Positions 35,989-45,799 of a stretch of 64,000 nt of DNA are shown in pieces. This stretch comes from Bacteroidia bacterium (lineage in GTDB: Bacteria; Bacteroidota; Bacteroidia; B-17B0; Aurantibacillaceae). Where the stretch lies: contig JALHRL010000011.1 in the NCBI GenBank assembly GCA_022841465.1, positions 1 through 64,000 of the forward strand. Direction: 5' to 3'. The translations under genes were made by a program, and so were the position numbers. The notes below the pieces were generated by a model that was not told the origin of the DNA, made no database searches, and saw only the letters and a list, made by a program, of their open reading frames with translations. Position 1 is the stretch's first letter; the number at the start of each line of letters is the position of its first letter.

Positions 35989-36666
35989 TTAGCGAAGTTC
36001 TAACTCCGGCTCTTCTGCAGGAATAGTTAGTTCGGTAGTTAAAGGTTTGGTTTCTAAAGCTTCAACTGTTTTCTTTTTCTTCTTAGAATTTATTTTTGTA
36101 GTGTTAGATGCAGTTGTATCCCCCGTATTTTTATTTACCGAATCAGGAATTATTCTGGCGGAGGTTATTTGTTGTGAATTATTTGTTGTGTTAGTATTAA
36201 CCGATGTGTAATTAGTTGTATTTACTGTTGGTGTTGCAACAATAATTGTTTGTGTTGTAGCGGTATTAATAGCCGTTGAATCTGCTGAAACAATTGCAAC
36301 TTTTTGTTCTGCTTCCTTTTTTGGTTCAACAACCTTTTGTAATTCGGTGGTTTTAAAATTATCGGCTTCAGGCACCAAAGCTCTGCTTTTATTTTCGTTT
36401 TTTACTGTTCCACTAAAATCAACAAACTTGGCAATAACAAAAGTGAAACTAAAAATTAAAATTACAAAAGCAACCGTTAAAACCACTCCCTTATTAATGG
36501 CTATTGGAACGGTGGTTTTAATGTTTGGTATTTTATTAACCTTTACAAGTGGTTTTGTTTTTTCTACATACTCACTCCAAACATCCTCCTTATAAGGCAT
36601 GGCATTGCTTTTCAGAAGAAGTTTAATTCTTCTTTCATCTAATTCGTAATTAAAGTGCCTGCTCAT
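35989..36666 (-). CDS. Single-pass membrane protein, putative anti-sigma partner
   Basis: The protein has 225 residues. A cytosolic N-terminus (about 1-55) is followed by one membrane helix (VVLTVAFVILIFSFTFVIAKF, about 58-78) and a Thr/Asn/Lys-rich periplasmic tail of low complexity. The gene overlaps the sigma-factor gene by 17 bp, and the layout of short cytosolic head, helix and periplasmic tail is that of an anti-sigma factor. No canonical zinc anti-sigma (HxxxCxxC) motif is present, so the role is inferred from context. Confidence 0.65.
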   Translation of the reverse strand: MSRHFNYELDERRIKLLLKSNAMPYKEDVWSEYVEKTKPLVKVNKIPNIKTTVPIAINKGVVLTVAFVILIFSFTFVIAKFVDFSGTVKNENKSRALVPEADNFKTTELQKVVEPKKEAEQKVAIVSADSTAINTATTQTIIVATPTVNTTNYTSVNTNTTNNSQQITSARIIPDSVNKNTGDTTASNTTKINSKKKKKTVEALETKPLTTELTIPAEEPELELR

Positions 36667-37234
36667 GTTTTACAAACTTAACGTTTTTTTCAATGTTTTT
36701 TTGCAAGTTATAACGCGCTTTTTCTAAGTTGCTCTTTACAGCTTGCTCGCTTGCTTCCAATAATTCACTAATGGCAAGCAAATCCATTCCTTCTATCACA
36801 AACAAATTAAAAACCAATCGTTGTGATGGTACCAGTTCCTGAAACGATTTAATTAAAACCGGCATCTCTACCGCGTTAAAATCTATTATCTCATTATTAT
36901 CAAACAGGTTGTAATTTTTGTCTTTATCGTTAGGTGCGTATACTGTGCTGGCTACATAATACTCACTTCTTATTGCTTTAATAAATTGCACGGCTTCAAT
37001 TACAAACTGTTTTTCAAAAAAACCATCAAAATCAACCTCACTTTTACTTCGGTTGTTTAAAAATGCTTGAAGGGTATTATCAAAAGCTGCAAATAATAGT
37101 TCTTTCGATTGAGCATCGTTTTTAGAATAACGAACTGCAATACCTGCCATTAGCTGGTAATAATTTTCAAACAAATCCCGTTTTGTTTTTGGGTCGTTTT
37201 TAGAAAGCGCTATTATTAGTTCGTTATCGGCCAT
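36650..37234 (-). CDS. ECF-like RNA polymerase sigma factor
   Basis: The protein has 194 residues. The C-terminal part (about 130-185) shows the sigma region 4 pattern: LVPSQRLVFNLFVIEGM, LLAISELLEASEQAVKSN, LEKARYNLQKNI. Region 2, at the N-terminus, is divergent (ALSKNDPKTKRDLFENYYQL), and region 2.4 is hard to see. It is coupled to a downstream single-pass membrane protein. A 10-bp inverted repeat lies 38 bp upstream of its ATG and may be an operator or attenuator. Confidence 0.82.
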   Translation of the reverse strand: MADNELIIALSKNDPKTKRDLFENYYQLMAGIAVRYSKNDAQSKELLFAAFDNTLQAFLNNRSKSEVDFDGFFEKQFVIEAVQFIKAIRSEYYVASTVYAPNDKDKNYNLFDNNEIIDFNAVEMPVLIKSFQELVPSQRLVFNLFVIEGMDLLAISELLEASEQAVKSNLEKARYNLQKNIEKNVKFVKHEQAL

Positions 37235-37271
37235 AGTTCCCCCACTGTGCTTGTACGTTATATTAAGTTAA

Positions 37272-37305
37272 AAAGTTACAGTTGGCAGGGCTTTTCTGTA
37301 ACTTT
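37272..37305. promoter_or_regulatory. Perfect 10-bp inverted repeat upstream of the sigma factor gene
   Basis: AAAGTTACAG (37272-37281) and CTGTAACTTT (37296-37305) flank a 14-nt loop. On the minus strand the second arm runs into TTAACTT, so it resembles a weak attenuator; it could equally be an operator. The divergent interval 37235-37583 (349 bp) otherwise holds only AT-rich sequence and a CAAATATTTG palindrome (37519-37528) before nrdB. Confidence 0.5.
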
Positions 37306-37583
37306 ATTTGGGAAAAGTCCTAAAAACATAGCTCATTTTACATTCTATTTAATAATTCTACACTCAAATCCTAATTAAACTTACTCGTTTTTTTAAATAT
37401 TTTTTAATGGTTTGTAAATCAGTTCATTTAAGTACATCAACTTTTTTACGCAATTTTTTTGTGTTTAAAACTTCAATCAACTGTTAATTCATTTGTTATT
37501 GGAATGAAATGATTTATGCAAATATTTGTAATCACAACAACCGAGAATACATTTTTTAACCACTATATAATATAAAACACATT

Positions 37584-38555
37584 ATGAATGAACCAATTTT
37601 AGTCGAAAACAAAGACCGATTCGTACTCTTTCCCATTAAATACAAAGATATTTGGGAGATGTATAAAAAGGCAGAAGCCAGCTTTTGGACTGCCGAGGAA
37701 ATTGATCTTGCATCAGATATTACAGACTGGAATAATAAATTAAACGACAACGAACGTCACTTTATTAAACACGTGCTTGCATTTTTTGCAGCCAGTGATG
37801 GTATAGTAAACGAAAACCTGGCGGTAAACTTTTTAAATGAAGTACAATATCCAGAGGCTCGTTGCTTTTATGGTTTTCAAATAATGATGGAGAACATCCA
37901 TTCAGAAACGTACTCTTTATTAATTGATACTTATATAAAAGATCCGGTTGAAAAAGACCGTCTTTTACATGCGGTAGATACCGTGCCTTGTGTTGGCGAA
38001 AAAGCCGAGTGGGCTTTACGCTGGATTAACAACGGTAGCTTTGCCGAAAGATTAATTGCTTTTGCGGCAGTAGAAGGCATTTTCTTCTCAGGCTCATTTT
38101 GCTCTATTTTCTGGCTTAAAAAACGTGGCTTAATGCCGGGTTTAAGCTTCAGTAACGAGTTAATTAGCCGCGACGAAGGATTGCATTGCGATTTTGCCTG
38201 CTTGTTATATGCTACTCATTTAAAAAATCAGTTGCCTAAAGAACAAGTAACCAAAATTATTACAGATGCAGTAAGCATTGAGAAAAAATTTGTGGTAGAT
38301 GCCATACCGGTTAAATTAATTGGTATGAATTCTGACCTGATGTGTCAATACATCGAGTTTGTTGCCGACAGATTATTGGTTTCACTAGGTTGCAGTAAAT
38401 ACTTTAATGCTGCCAACCCATTCGATTTCATGGAAATGATTTCGTTGCAAGGAAAAACCAATTTCTTCGAAAAACGTGTTGCCGAATATCAAAAGGCAGG
38501 CGTTATGGGCAAAAGCGAGGAGAACAATGTGTTTAAGTTAGATGAAGACTTTTAA
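37584..38555 (+). CDS. nrdB: Class Ia ribonucleotide reductase small subunit
   Basis: The protein has 323 residues. The di-iron ligands sit in the ferritin-like core: [35 protein letters not shown] with ENIHSE, and the later EGIFFSG and DEGLHCDF. The subunit generates the tyrosyl radical used by NrdA to reduce ribonucleotides. Unlike the usual nrdA-nrdB order, the small-subunit gene comes first, followed by a structured 232-bp gap and then nrdA. Confidence 0.95.
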   Translation: MNEPILVENKDRFVLFPIKYKDIWEMYKKAEASFWTAEEIDLASDITDWNNKLNDNERHFIKHVLAFFAASDGIVNENLAVNFLNEVQYPEARCFYGFQIMMENIHSETYSLLIDTYIKDPVEKDRLLHAVDTVPCVGEKAEWALRWINNGSFAERLIAFAAVEGIFFSGSFCSIFWLKKRGLMPGLSFSNELISRDEGLHCDFACLLYATHLKNQLPKEQVTKIITDAVSIEKKFVVDAIPVKLIGMNSDLMCQYIEFVADRLLVSLGCSKYFNAANPFDFMEMISLQGKTNFFEKRVAEYQKAGVMGKSEENNVFKLDEDF

Positions 38556-38603
38556 ACACCTACAATTCATCGGATAGAAATCCAGGATTATCTTTAGATT
38601 GAA

Positions 38604-38656
38604 TTCATTTAACAAGGAAACAACCTTGTAAGGGGAGATTACCCCCTCTAAATGAA
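38604..38656 (+). ncRNA. Predicted three-way-junction RNA in the nrdB-nrdA gap
   Basis: P1 is TTCATTTA (38604-38611) pairing TAAATGAA (38649-38656), 8 perfect pairs. P2 is ACAAGG/CCTTGT (38612-38629) with a 6-nt loop. P3 is AGGGG/CCCCT (38631-38647) with a 7-nt loop. Only A38630 and C38648 are unpaired at the junction. It is 131 nt before the nrdA ATG and could be a cis-regulatory leader, a processing site or a mobile-repeat remnant. It is not a family I can name. Confidence 0.5.
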
Positions 38657-38787
38657 AGAAAATCAGGCAGTAAGAATAAACCGTGAATTGTTAATTAAAT
38701 TAAAAAAAACGAAGATTAAAGGAAAATATTGAAAGTAACTTGTGTAAAGCAAAAAACTCAAAAACTAACTCAAAAAACTAAAGGCGT

Positions 38788-41202
38788 ATGTTTGTAATTA
38801 AAAGAGATGGCACTCAGGAGACGGTAAAGTTCGATAAGATCACCGCTCGCATTCAAAAATTAAGTTATGGTTTAGATCCTAACCATGTAGATTCTATATT
38901 AGTTGCTAAAAAAGTAATTGATGGAGTTTACGATGGTGTTACTACCAGCGAACTTGATAATTTAGCAGCTGAAACTGCTGCAGGTTTAACCTCGCGCCAT
39001 CCAGATTACGCATTGCTTGCTTCACGTATTGCAGTTAGCAACTTACACAAAAACACTATTAAATCTTTTTCTAAAACAATAGAAGAACTTTATAATTACA
39101 TAGATCCTAAAACCGGAACAAGAGCTTCGCTTATTGCCGATGATGTTTATGAAATTGTGATGAAAAACGCGCAATTATTAGATTCATCAATTATATACGA
39201 CAGAGATTTTGGTTACGATTATTTTGGGTTTAAAACATTAGAACGCTCTTACCTTTTAAAAATGCATGGCAAAGTTGCTGAACGCCCGCAACACATGTTA
39301 ATGCGTGTAGCAGTGGGTATTCATAAAAACGAAATTGAATCTGCCGTTGCTACTTATAACATGATGAGTGAACGTTGGTTTACACATGCTACACCAACCT
39401 TATTTAATGCCGGTACGCCTAAACCGCAAATGAGTTCATGCTTTTTATTACAAGTAAAAGATGATAGTATTGATGGTATTTACGATACCTTAAAACAATG
39501 CGCAAAAATTTCGCAAAGTGCAGGTGGTATTGGAATTAGCATTCACAATGTGCGTGCAACAGGTTCATACATTAAAGGAACCAACGGCACCTCTAACGGA
39601 ATTATACCAATGCTTAAAGTGTATAACGAAACTGCACGTTACGTTGATCAAGGCGGAGGAAAACGCAAAGGCTCTATTGCTGTTTATTTAGAGCCATGGC
39701 ATGCTGATATTTATGACTTTTTAGATATTCGTAAAAACCACGGTAAAGAAGAAATGCGCGCACGCGATTTATTTACCGCACTTTGGATACCCGATTTATT
39801 TATGAAGCGTGTAGAAGAAGAAGGTGTTTGGAGTTTAATGTGCCCTAACGAATGCCCGGGATTAAGTGATTGCCACAGCGAAGCATTTGAAAAATTATAT
39901 ACCAAGTACGAAAGCGAAGGAAAATTCCGTAAACAAATTAAAGCACGCGAACTTTGGGCTGCAATAATTGAAGCGCAAATTGAAACCGGTAACCCATACA
40001 TGTTGTTTAAAGATGCTGCTAACTCAAAATCTAACCAACAAAATTTAGGAACCATTAAATCATCTAACCTTTGTACCGAAATTATTGAGTACACCAGTGC
40101 CGATGAAGTAGCGGTTTGTAATTTAGCATCTATTGCATTACCACGTTTTGTAGATGAAAAAACCGGAACCTTTGATCACAACAAATTATTTGAAATTACT
40201 TACGCGGCAACACGTAACTTAAATAAAATTATTGACCGCAATTATTACCCGGTACCGGAAGCACGCAACTCTAACATGCGCCACCGCCCAATTGGTTTAG
40301 GTGTGCAAGGTTTAGCAGATGCATTTATTTTAATGCGTTACCCTTTTGAAAGCGAAGAAGCAAAAAAATTAAATGCCGAAGTATTTGAAACTATTTATTT
40401 TGCTGCATTAACTGCCAGTAAAGATTTAGCAAAATTAGAAGGCCCTTACGAATCGTACGAAGGCTCACCAATAAGCAAAGGTGTTTTCCAACACGATATG
40501 TGGAACGTAAAACCAAGCAGCCGTTGGGAGTGGGATATTTTACGCGACGAAATTAAACAATACGGTGTACGCAACTCTTTATTACTAGCGCCAATGCCTA
40601 CAGCAAGTACCTCGCAAATTTTAGGAAACAACGAGTGTTTTGAACCATACACCAGCAACATTTACACCCGCCGTGTATTAAGCGGAGAGTTTGTAGTAGT
40701 AAACAAACATTTGTTACGCGACTTAGTGAAATTGGGTATTTGGAACGAAGGCTTAAAAAATAAAATTATTGCAGCCAACGGTTCGGTACAAGATATACCG
40801 GAAATACCACAAAACATTAAAGACCTTTACAAAACCGTTTGGGAAATTAAACAACGTACCATAATTGATATGGCGGCTGACCGCGGTGCTTATATTGACC
40901 AATCGCAATCGTTAAACTTGTTTATACAAGATGCTAACTTTGCAAAAATGAGCAGCGCGCATTTTTACGCTTGGAAAAAAGGATTAAAAACCGGTATGTA
41001 TTACTTAAGAACAAAAGCAGCAGCTGATGCTATTAAGTTTACGGTTGACCAAGGCGCTTTAGCTAAAACACCCATATTAGGTAACGAAGATGCCTTATTG
41101 GTGGAAAGAGGACAAACACATATTTTAACCATTGAAGAACAACAAGCACAATTAGCTTGCTCGTTAGATAACCCGGAGGGTTGCGAAGCGTGCGGTAGTT
41201 AA
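38788..41202 (+). CDS. nrdA: Class Ia ribonucleotide reductase large subunit
   Basis: The protein has 804 residues. The N-terminal ATP-cone ([20 protein letters not shown], about 1-90) is the allosteric on/off site for ATP and dATP. The catalytic barrel shows [48 protein letters not shown] and the radical-relay tyrosines near the end. The C-terminal CxxC-type thiol pair is in GCEACGS. The protein makes dNTPs with NrdB. A terminator follows 24 bp after the stop. Confidence 0.96.
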   Translation: MFVIKRDGTQETVKFDKITARIQKLSYGLDPNHVDSILVAKKVIDGVYDGVTTSELDNLAAETAAGLTSRHPDYALLASRIAVSNLHKNTIKSFSKTIEELYNYIDPKTGTRASLIADDVYEIVMKNAQLLDSSIIYDRDFGYDYFGFKTLERSYLLKMHGKVAERPQHMLMRVAVGIHKNEIESAVATYNMMSERWFTHATPTLFNAGTPKPQMSSCFLLQVKDDSIDGIYDTLKQCAKISQSAGGIGISIHNVRATGSYIKGTNGTSNGIIPMLKVYNETARYVDQGGGKRKGSIAVYLEPWHADIYDFLDIRKNHGKEEMRARDLFTALWIPDLFMKRVEEEGVWSLMCPNECPGLSDCHSEAFEKLYTKYESEGKFRKQIKARELWAAIIEAQIETGNPYMLFKDAANSKSNQQNLGTIKSSNLCTEIIEYTSADEVAVCNLASIALPRFVDEKTGTFDHNKLFEITYAATRNLNKIIDRNYYPVPEARNSNMRHRPIGLGVQGLADAFILMRYPFESEEAKKLNAEVFETIYFAALTASKDLAKLEGPYESYEGSPISKGVFQHDMWNVKPSSRWEWDILRDEIKQYGVRNSLLLAPMPTASTSQILGNNECFEPYTSNIYTRRVLSGEFVVVNKHLLRDLVKLGIWNEGLKNKIIAANGSVQDIPEIPQNIKDLYKTVWEIKQRTIIDMAADRGAYIDQSQSLNLFIQDANFAKMSSAHFYAWKKGLKTGMYYLRTKAAADAIKFTVDQGALAKTPILGNEDALLVERGQTHILTIEEQQAQLACSLDNPEGCEACGS

Positions 41203-41225
41203 TTAATTTAATTAAAACAAATTTT

Positions 41226-41260
41226 AAAAGGCCTCTTTGAAATCAAAGGGGCTTTTTTTT
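41226..41260 (+). terminator. Terminator of nrdA
   Basis: AAAAGGCCTCTTTGA and TCAAAGGGGCTTTT pair with one small irregularity, followed by eight Ts. Confidence 0.75.
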
Positions 41261-41318
41261 GGGAGGGGAAATGATAATCAATAATTATATTGAAAAATAT
41301 TTCGGGAAAAGTCTCCCT

Positions 41319-41357
41319 CCGCTCCCGCGCGAATCCTTTCGCGTGGATTTGTAATTA
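41319..41357 (+). repeat. Intergenic repeat type 1, copy 1
   Basis: CCGCTCCCGCGCGAATCCTT continues as TCGCGTGG, one variable base and TTTGTAATTA. The core CGCGAA-TCCT-TTCGCG is an inverted repeat. It is nearly identical to 41536-41574 and far more G+C-rich than its surroundings. Confidence 0.7.
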
Positions 41358-41398
41358 AATTACGCTTTCACAAAATCAAAATGCATTTTCATCCAAAA

Positions 41399-41427
41399 GT
41401 TATTCTGAACTTGATTCAGAATCTCAG
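41399..41427 (+). repeat. REP-like hairpin, copy A
   Basis: TTCTGAA-CTTGA-TTCAGAA is a perfect hairpin followed by TCTCAG. It matches the inverted copy B (41471-41500) with three compensatory base-pair changes. Confidence 0.65.
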
Positions 41428-41470
41428 CACTATTTGATACAATAAATAAAAGCAATTATAATTATAGAAC

Positions 41471-41500
41471 TGAGACCCTGAGTCAAGCTCAGGGTGACGA
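41471..41500 (-). repeat. REP-like hairpin, copy B (inverted)
   Basis: On the minus strand, CCCTGAG-CTTGA-CTCAGGG is followed by TCTCAG, the same design as copy A with the loop unchanged and stem pairs swapped. Copies A and B face each other, like a BIME of paired REP elements. Confidence 0.65.
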
Positions 41501-41535
41501 GATTGATTTTTAGAAGAACATCTACCTCATTGCCC

Positions 41536-41574
41536 CCGCTCCCGCGCGAATCCTTTCGCGTGGTTTTGTAATTA
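41536..41574 (+). repeat. Intergenic repeat type 1, copy 2
   Basis: This is the second copy of the CCGCTCCCGCGCGAATCCTT element, with TTTTGTAATTA after the hairpin. A further degenerate hairpin (CGTCTCGA..CTCGACG) lies at about 41584-41606. The whole 41261-41654 interval consists of such elements and no gene was found in it. Confidence 0.7.
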
Positions 41575-41654
41575 ATAAATCCCGCGTCTCGACTAACACT
41601 CGACGTGACAGAAGTACGATGCATCAGGACGACGGTACAAAACTACGATTGTAT

Positions 41655-43754
41655 TTACACCCTCAGCCCAATAAGCAATATATCATCCACTTGTTCAATG
41701 TGTCCGCGCCAGTTTTCAAAAGCATTATCAATTTCAGATTTTTGCTCTTGCGCGGTTTTCATAGAATTTTTTAAAAGAATTTCTTGCAATTGTTTGTACT
41801 TGAATTTTTTTCCTTTTGGTCCGCCAAATTGATCTGCATAACCATCGGTTAAAAAATAAACCTGGTCGCCTCTTTGTAAATCAAAGGAGCGAAGCGTAAA
41901 ATCAACATTTTCTTTAGGTGATTTTCCAACAGGAATTTTATCGGGCTTATACAGCTCGCTAATGGTATTATCTCTTATAAGCCAAACGGGGTTATTAGCG
42001 CAGGCAACCTCTAATTTTAATTCTTTTAAATCAAGCGAACAAAAAACAGCGTCCATTCCATCCTGAGATAATTCGGTTGAATCTTCCGGATTAAGTACGG
42101 TAATAATTTCTTTTCTTAGTTTATTAAGTACTTCATCGGGCGAAACAATTCCTTTTTCATTTACAATTTCATTCAGTAAATTCATACCAAGCAAACTCAT
42201 AAAGGCACCCGGAACTCCATGTCCGGTGCAATCTGCAGTCATTAATAAAAATTTTCCTTCTTTGTAAGATGCCCAGTAAAAGTCGCCGCTTACAATGTCT
42301 TTTGGTTTATAAAAAACAAAACACTCGGGAACAAATTTTTTAATAAAATTTTCTGAGGTAAGTAAAGCGCGTTGTATGCGTCGGGCATAAAATAAAGAAT
42401 CGGTTACCTCTTGGTTTTTTACCTCCAACATTTTTCTTTGTTCCTCTACTTTATTTTTTTGTTCGGATATAATAATGTTTGCTTTGTTTTTTTGCCGGTA
42501 TCCTCTGTAAACAAAAACAATAACCAATACTGCTAAAACAAGTGCGCATAAAAAAAGTAGTCGCTGCGAATTATAGCTTTGTATTTCCAGTTGCTGATTT
42601 TTCATTTTTTCGGCATTCAGTTTCAACTCAGCATCCTTTTTTTCTGCTTGATACTTTGCCTCCATTTCATTAATACTATTGGCATTTTGTTCGTTATAAA
42701 TTGAATCGCCAACATTTTTAAGCTTAAAATAATAATCAGCGCTTAATTTATAGTTGCCAGTTTCGTAGTAAGAAGTTGCTAATGCATCGTAAGCATCGTA
42801 ACGGATATCAGACCAATTAAATTTTTCAGCAATAACTTTCGCCTTCAATGCGTAACGAATGGCTTCGCTAAAATTACCTTGCTCTCCATACATACCGGCT
42901 ATTGTAATATAGGTAAAACAAATATCATTGCTATCCGCTAACTCTTCTCTAATTTTCAAACATTCAAAAATAGCCGGCTCTGCGTTTTTATAATCTTTTA
43001 AGTACATATAAGTCTCAGAAAGGTTGCCTAACACTGCGCTTTTTAAATATGGATCGGCAATAGAATCAGAAATGCGTAAGGCTTGTGTAAGAGATTCTAA
43101 AGATTTTTGATACTGCCCTATTCTGTTATAGGACATTGGTAAATTAATTAAACATTTAGTGTAACCTATTACATCATTAATTTCCTTTTTTATATCAGCA
43201 GCCTTTGAAATATACTTTATAGCCGACTCAAAATTATTCAAGGCTTGATAAATAAGGCCAATATTTGCAAGCGTATTAGAACTTCCTTCTTTATCGCCAA
43301 TTTTTTCCTTTATTTTTAATGATTGCTGATAATAATTCAGAGCGCTAGTATTATCGTGTTTTAATAAATAGGTATTTGCAATTTGATTATAGGTTTGCGC
43401 TAAATCTTTTTCTTTTCCCAACTTTTTGTAAATATCTACACATGGAAGTAAATATTTTAAAGACTGTTCACCATCGCCTTGGCTTTGAAAAATCATGGAT
43501 AGGTAATAATAGGAATCGGCTTTATGTTGCTCATCCATTTTTTCACCAAGTTCAACTAATTTTTTAGCTGCAACTATTGCCGCATTTAAGTTTACCTTCT
43601 TTTTCAGTACCATTATTTTCCTCAAACATTCAAACTTAACGGTATCGTGTTGGGGCTTTAATAGCATTGCCTCCAAACTATCGATTTTTCTTTGATTCTG
43701 GGAAAATAAAAGAAAGGTGTTCACTAAAAACAAAAGGAGCAAGCATTTCTTCAT
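41655..43754 (-). CDS. TPR sensor with SpoIIE-type PP2C phosphatase
   Basis: The protein has 699 residues: signal peptide (ending LLFSQ), about seven tetratricopeptide repeats (residues 30-370, e.g. AQTYNQIANTYLLKHDNTSA), a coiled coil, one membrane helix (about 398-418, LLFLCALVLAVLVIVFVYRG), a second coiled coil, then the phosphatase domain (about 470-699). Metal residues are seen in MTADCTGHGVPGAFMSLLG and at the C-terminus VDDILLIGL. It is probably a periplasmic sensor controlling a cytosolic Ser/Thr phosphatase, as in partner-switching pathways. It is divergent to a split paralogue. Confidence 0.9.
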   Translation of the reverse strand: MKKCLLLLFLVNTFLLFSQNQRKIDSLEAMLLKPQHDTVKFECLRKIMVLKKKVNLNAAIVAAKKLVELGEKMDEQHKADSYYYLSMIFQSQGDGEQSLKYLLPCVDIYKKLGKEKDLAQTYNQIANTYLLKHDNTSALNYYQQSLKIKEKIGDKEGSSNTLANIGLIYQALNNFESAIKYISKAADIKKEINDVIGYTKCLINLPMSYNRIGQYQKSLESLTQALRISDSIADPYLKSAVLGNLSETYMYLKDYKNAEPAIFECLKIREELADSNDICFTYITIAGMYGEQGNFSEAIRYALKAKVIAEKFNWSDIRYDAYDALATSYYETGNYKLSADYYFKLKNVGDSIYNEQNANSINEMEAKYQAEKKDAELKLNAEKMKNQQLEIQSYNSQRLLFLCALVLAVLVIVFVYRGYRQKNKANIIISEQKNKVEEQRKMLEVKNQEVTDSLFYARRIQRALLTSENFIKKFVPECFVFYKPKDIVSGDFYWASYKEGKFLLMTADCTGHGVPGAFMSLLGMNLLNEIVNEKGIVSPDEVLNKLRKEIITVLNPEDSTELSQDGMDAVFCSLDLKELKLEVACANNPVWLIRDNTISELYKPDKIPVGKSPKENVDFTLRSFDLQRGDQVYFLTDGYADQFGGPKGKKFKYKQLQEILLKNSMKTAQEQKSEIDNAFENWRGHIEQVDDILLIGLRV

Positions 43755-44026
43755 CTATCAATAATACAAATTTCTATTAGAAATAACAAGAGAACCCTGC
43801 TTAAATGAAAAAACAATGGATATTTATATGCTAAATAAATTAGAATAAGAATGCTTTTTAATTTGAAAATTAGGTTCCGTATTGGCCACCTGCCAAAGTA
43901 TAGGGATTGTTTCAGAACGTTAGAGCTAGATTATTAACCAAACACTTTTGCCGTATCATACTTTAGGCCAAGCAGACATTAATTTTATTCTTATATTTAA
44001 TTCTTGTACCTCATTATTTATTCATT

Positions 44027-45799
44027 ATGAAAAATACTATACGAGAAATACTTTTATTTTTTTCAATTCTTAGTCAGTTTTTTTTCTATACTCCATTAAA
44101 AGCCCAACAAAGTCCACTTGATTCTTTAATAAGATTAGCAAACAATTATAAATCTAAATGTAAAGAAACTTGTATTGAAGATAGTATTAAGGTAAAATTG
44201 TTAGATAATATTTCGTGGGAATTAAAATCATTTAATCTTGATTCAGCATTATTGCTTGCTAATCAATCGTTGGAGTTGGCTCAAAAAATAAAATACAAAA
44301 AAGGAGAAGCCAGAGGATTTACTCAAAAAAGCATTTGCTTAAGATATTTAGGTAAATACGATGAGGCATTAATAGCTTGCCAAAACTCTTTAAAAATTTG
44401 GGATGAATTATTAAGTGAAAATGAAAAATCTTTAGAATACAAACGTGGCAAAATTAAAGCCTTGTTTCAAATAAGCAGTAATTACAGCGGCAAAGGAAAC
44501 TATCTTGAATCAATAAAAGCCGGAGAAATCTCTTTATCACTTGCAAAAGAAATTAACGATAAACGATTAATGGGAGGTCAAATTGGTAATTTAGGTGGTA
44601 CTTATCAAGCCCTTGGCGATTACTCTAAAGCAATTGAATATTACTTTCAATCGCTAAAACTTACCGAAGAAATGGGCGAAAAGCGTTCTGTAGCCATTAA
44701 TTATAATCTTATTGGTTATCTTTTTTCTTTTCAAAAAGAATACGAGAAGGCGTTAGAATACCTTCAAAAAGGACTTAAGGTTTCTATAGAAATTGGCGAC
44801 AAGCAATTGTCAGGCGATATTTATTATTCTATCGCTTCAACATATAATCAATCGCAAAATTTTCAATTAGGAATTGAAAACGCAATGCAGGCTTTAAAAA
44901 TTTCTCAAGAAGTAAATTATAGGCTATTAGAATGCAACAGTTGGATGGAGTTGTGTAATTTATATACTGCAATTGGTGATTATAATAAAGCAATTGAATC
45001 AGGGAATTTGGCATTAAAAATAGCAAGTGAAACTGAAAACCTTGGCCTTAAAGCAGCGGCACTAAATTCCTTGGCAAATTGTAAACGATTAATGAAAAAC
45101 TATAAAGATTCTGAGTTAGATTTATTGCAGGCTATTCAAATAGGAAAAGAAATTCAATCACCCGGATCGGTACAGAATAGTGAAGAGATATTAAGTGTAC
45201 TTTATACCATTTTGGGTAAGCACGATAAAGCGCTCATTCATTATAAGAACTTTATTAAACTTCGCGATTCTTTAGAAAACGAGGAATCTAACCGTAAACA
45301 AATAAGAAGTGAAATAAATTTTGAATTTGATAAAAAAACAGCGGTTTTGCAAGAAGCGCAAGAAAAAGAAAAACAGATTGCTGAAGAGAAGAGTTTTATT
45401 CAAAAAATAATTATTTCAGGTGTTGCCCTTGTTTTGGTTATTGTACTATTCTTTACTTACATGATTTTTAAATCATTGAAAACTACCAAAAAACAAAAAC
45501 AAATAATTGAATTAAAGGAACAAGAAACTAACGAGCAAAACATAATTATAAAACATCAAAAACATTTGGTAGAAGAAAAACAAAAAGAAATTCTTGATTC
45601 TATAAATTACGCCAAGCGTATACAATACACTTTGCTTGCGCATTCCGATTTTTTAAAGGATAATATCCCGAATCACTTTGTATATTTTAATCCAAAAGAT
45701 ATTGTTAGTGGTGATTTTTATTGGGCTACAAAACGAGGAAATAAATTTTATTTAGCAGTTTGCGATAGCACAGGCCATGGTGTTCCGGGTGCTTTATGA
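44027..45799 (+). CDS. TPR sensor with SpoIIE phosphatase, N-terminal part of a split gene
   Basis: The protein has 590 residues: signal peptide (ending LKAQ), TPR array (about 40-410), membrane helix (IIISGVALVLVIVLFFTYMI, about 465-485), coiled coil, and the first part of the SpoIIE domain up to STGHGVPGAL. It then meets a TGA exactly where the paralogue continues as GAFMSLLG. The rest is encoded in the -1 frame from the overlapping ATG (ATGA). One missing T in GCTTTATGAG explains the break, or it is a coupled or recoded gene pair. Confidence 0.82.
   Translation: MKNTIREILLFFSILSQFFFYTPLKAQQSPLDSLIRLANNYKSKCKETCIEDSIKVKLLDNISWELKSFNLDSALLLANQSLELAQKIKYKKGEARGFTQKSICLRYLGKYDEALIACQNSLKIWDELLSENEKSLEYKRGKIKALFQISSNYSGKGNYLESIKAGEISLSLAKEINDKRLMGGQIGNLGGTYQALGDYSKAIEYYFQSLKLTEEMGEKRSVAINYNLIGYLFSFQKEYEKALEYLQKGLKVSIEIGDKQLSGDIYYSIASTYNQSQNFQLGIENAMQALKISQEVNYRLLECNSWMELCNLYTAIGDYNKAIESGNLALKIASETENLGLKAAALNSLANCKRLMKNYKDSELDLLQAIQIGKEIQSPGSVQNSEEILSVLYTILGKHDKALIHYKNFIKLRDSLENEESNRKQIRSEINFEFDKKTAVLQEAQEKEKQIAEEKSFIQKIIISGVALVLVIVLFFTYMIFKSLKTTKKQKQIIELKEQETNEQNIIIKHQKHLVEEKQKEILDSINYAKRIQYTLLAHSDFLKDNIPNHFVYFNPKDIVSGDFYWATKRGNKFYLAVCDSTGHGVPGAL

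Noticed and set aside
37540-37584. AT-rich ACTATATAATATA before nrdB as an NrdR box
   Set aside because: Only a loose match, no second box at the expected phase, and background AT content is high.
38600-38660. Possible hammerhead ribozyme in the nrdB-nrdA gap because of the three-helix layout
   Set aside because: The conserved core (CUGAUGA and GAAA across the junction) is absent; the junction has only two unpaired bases.
41403-41495. CRISPR-like spacing of repeats downstream of nrdA
   Set aside because: Only two copies of each element, in mixed orientation, with no regular spacers and no cas genes.
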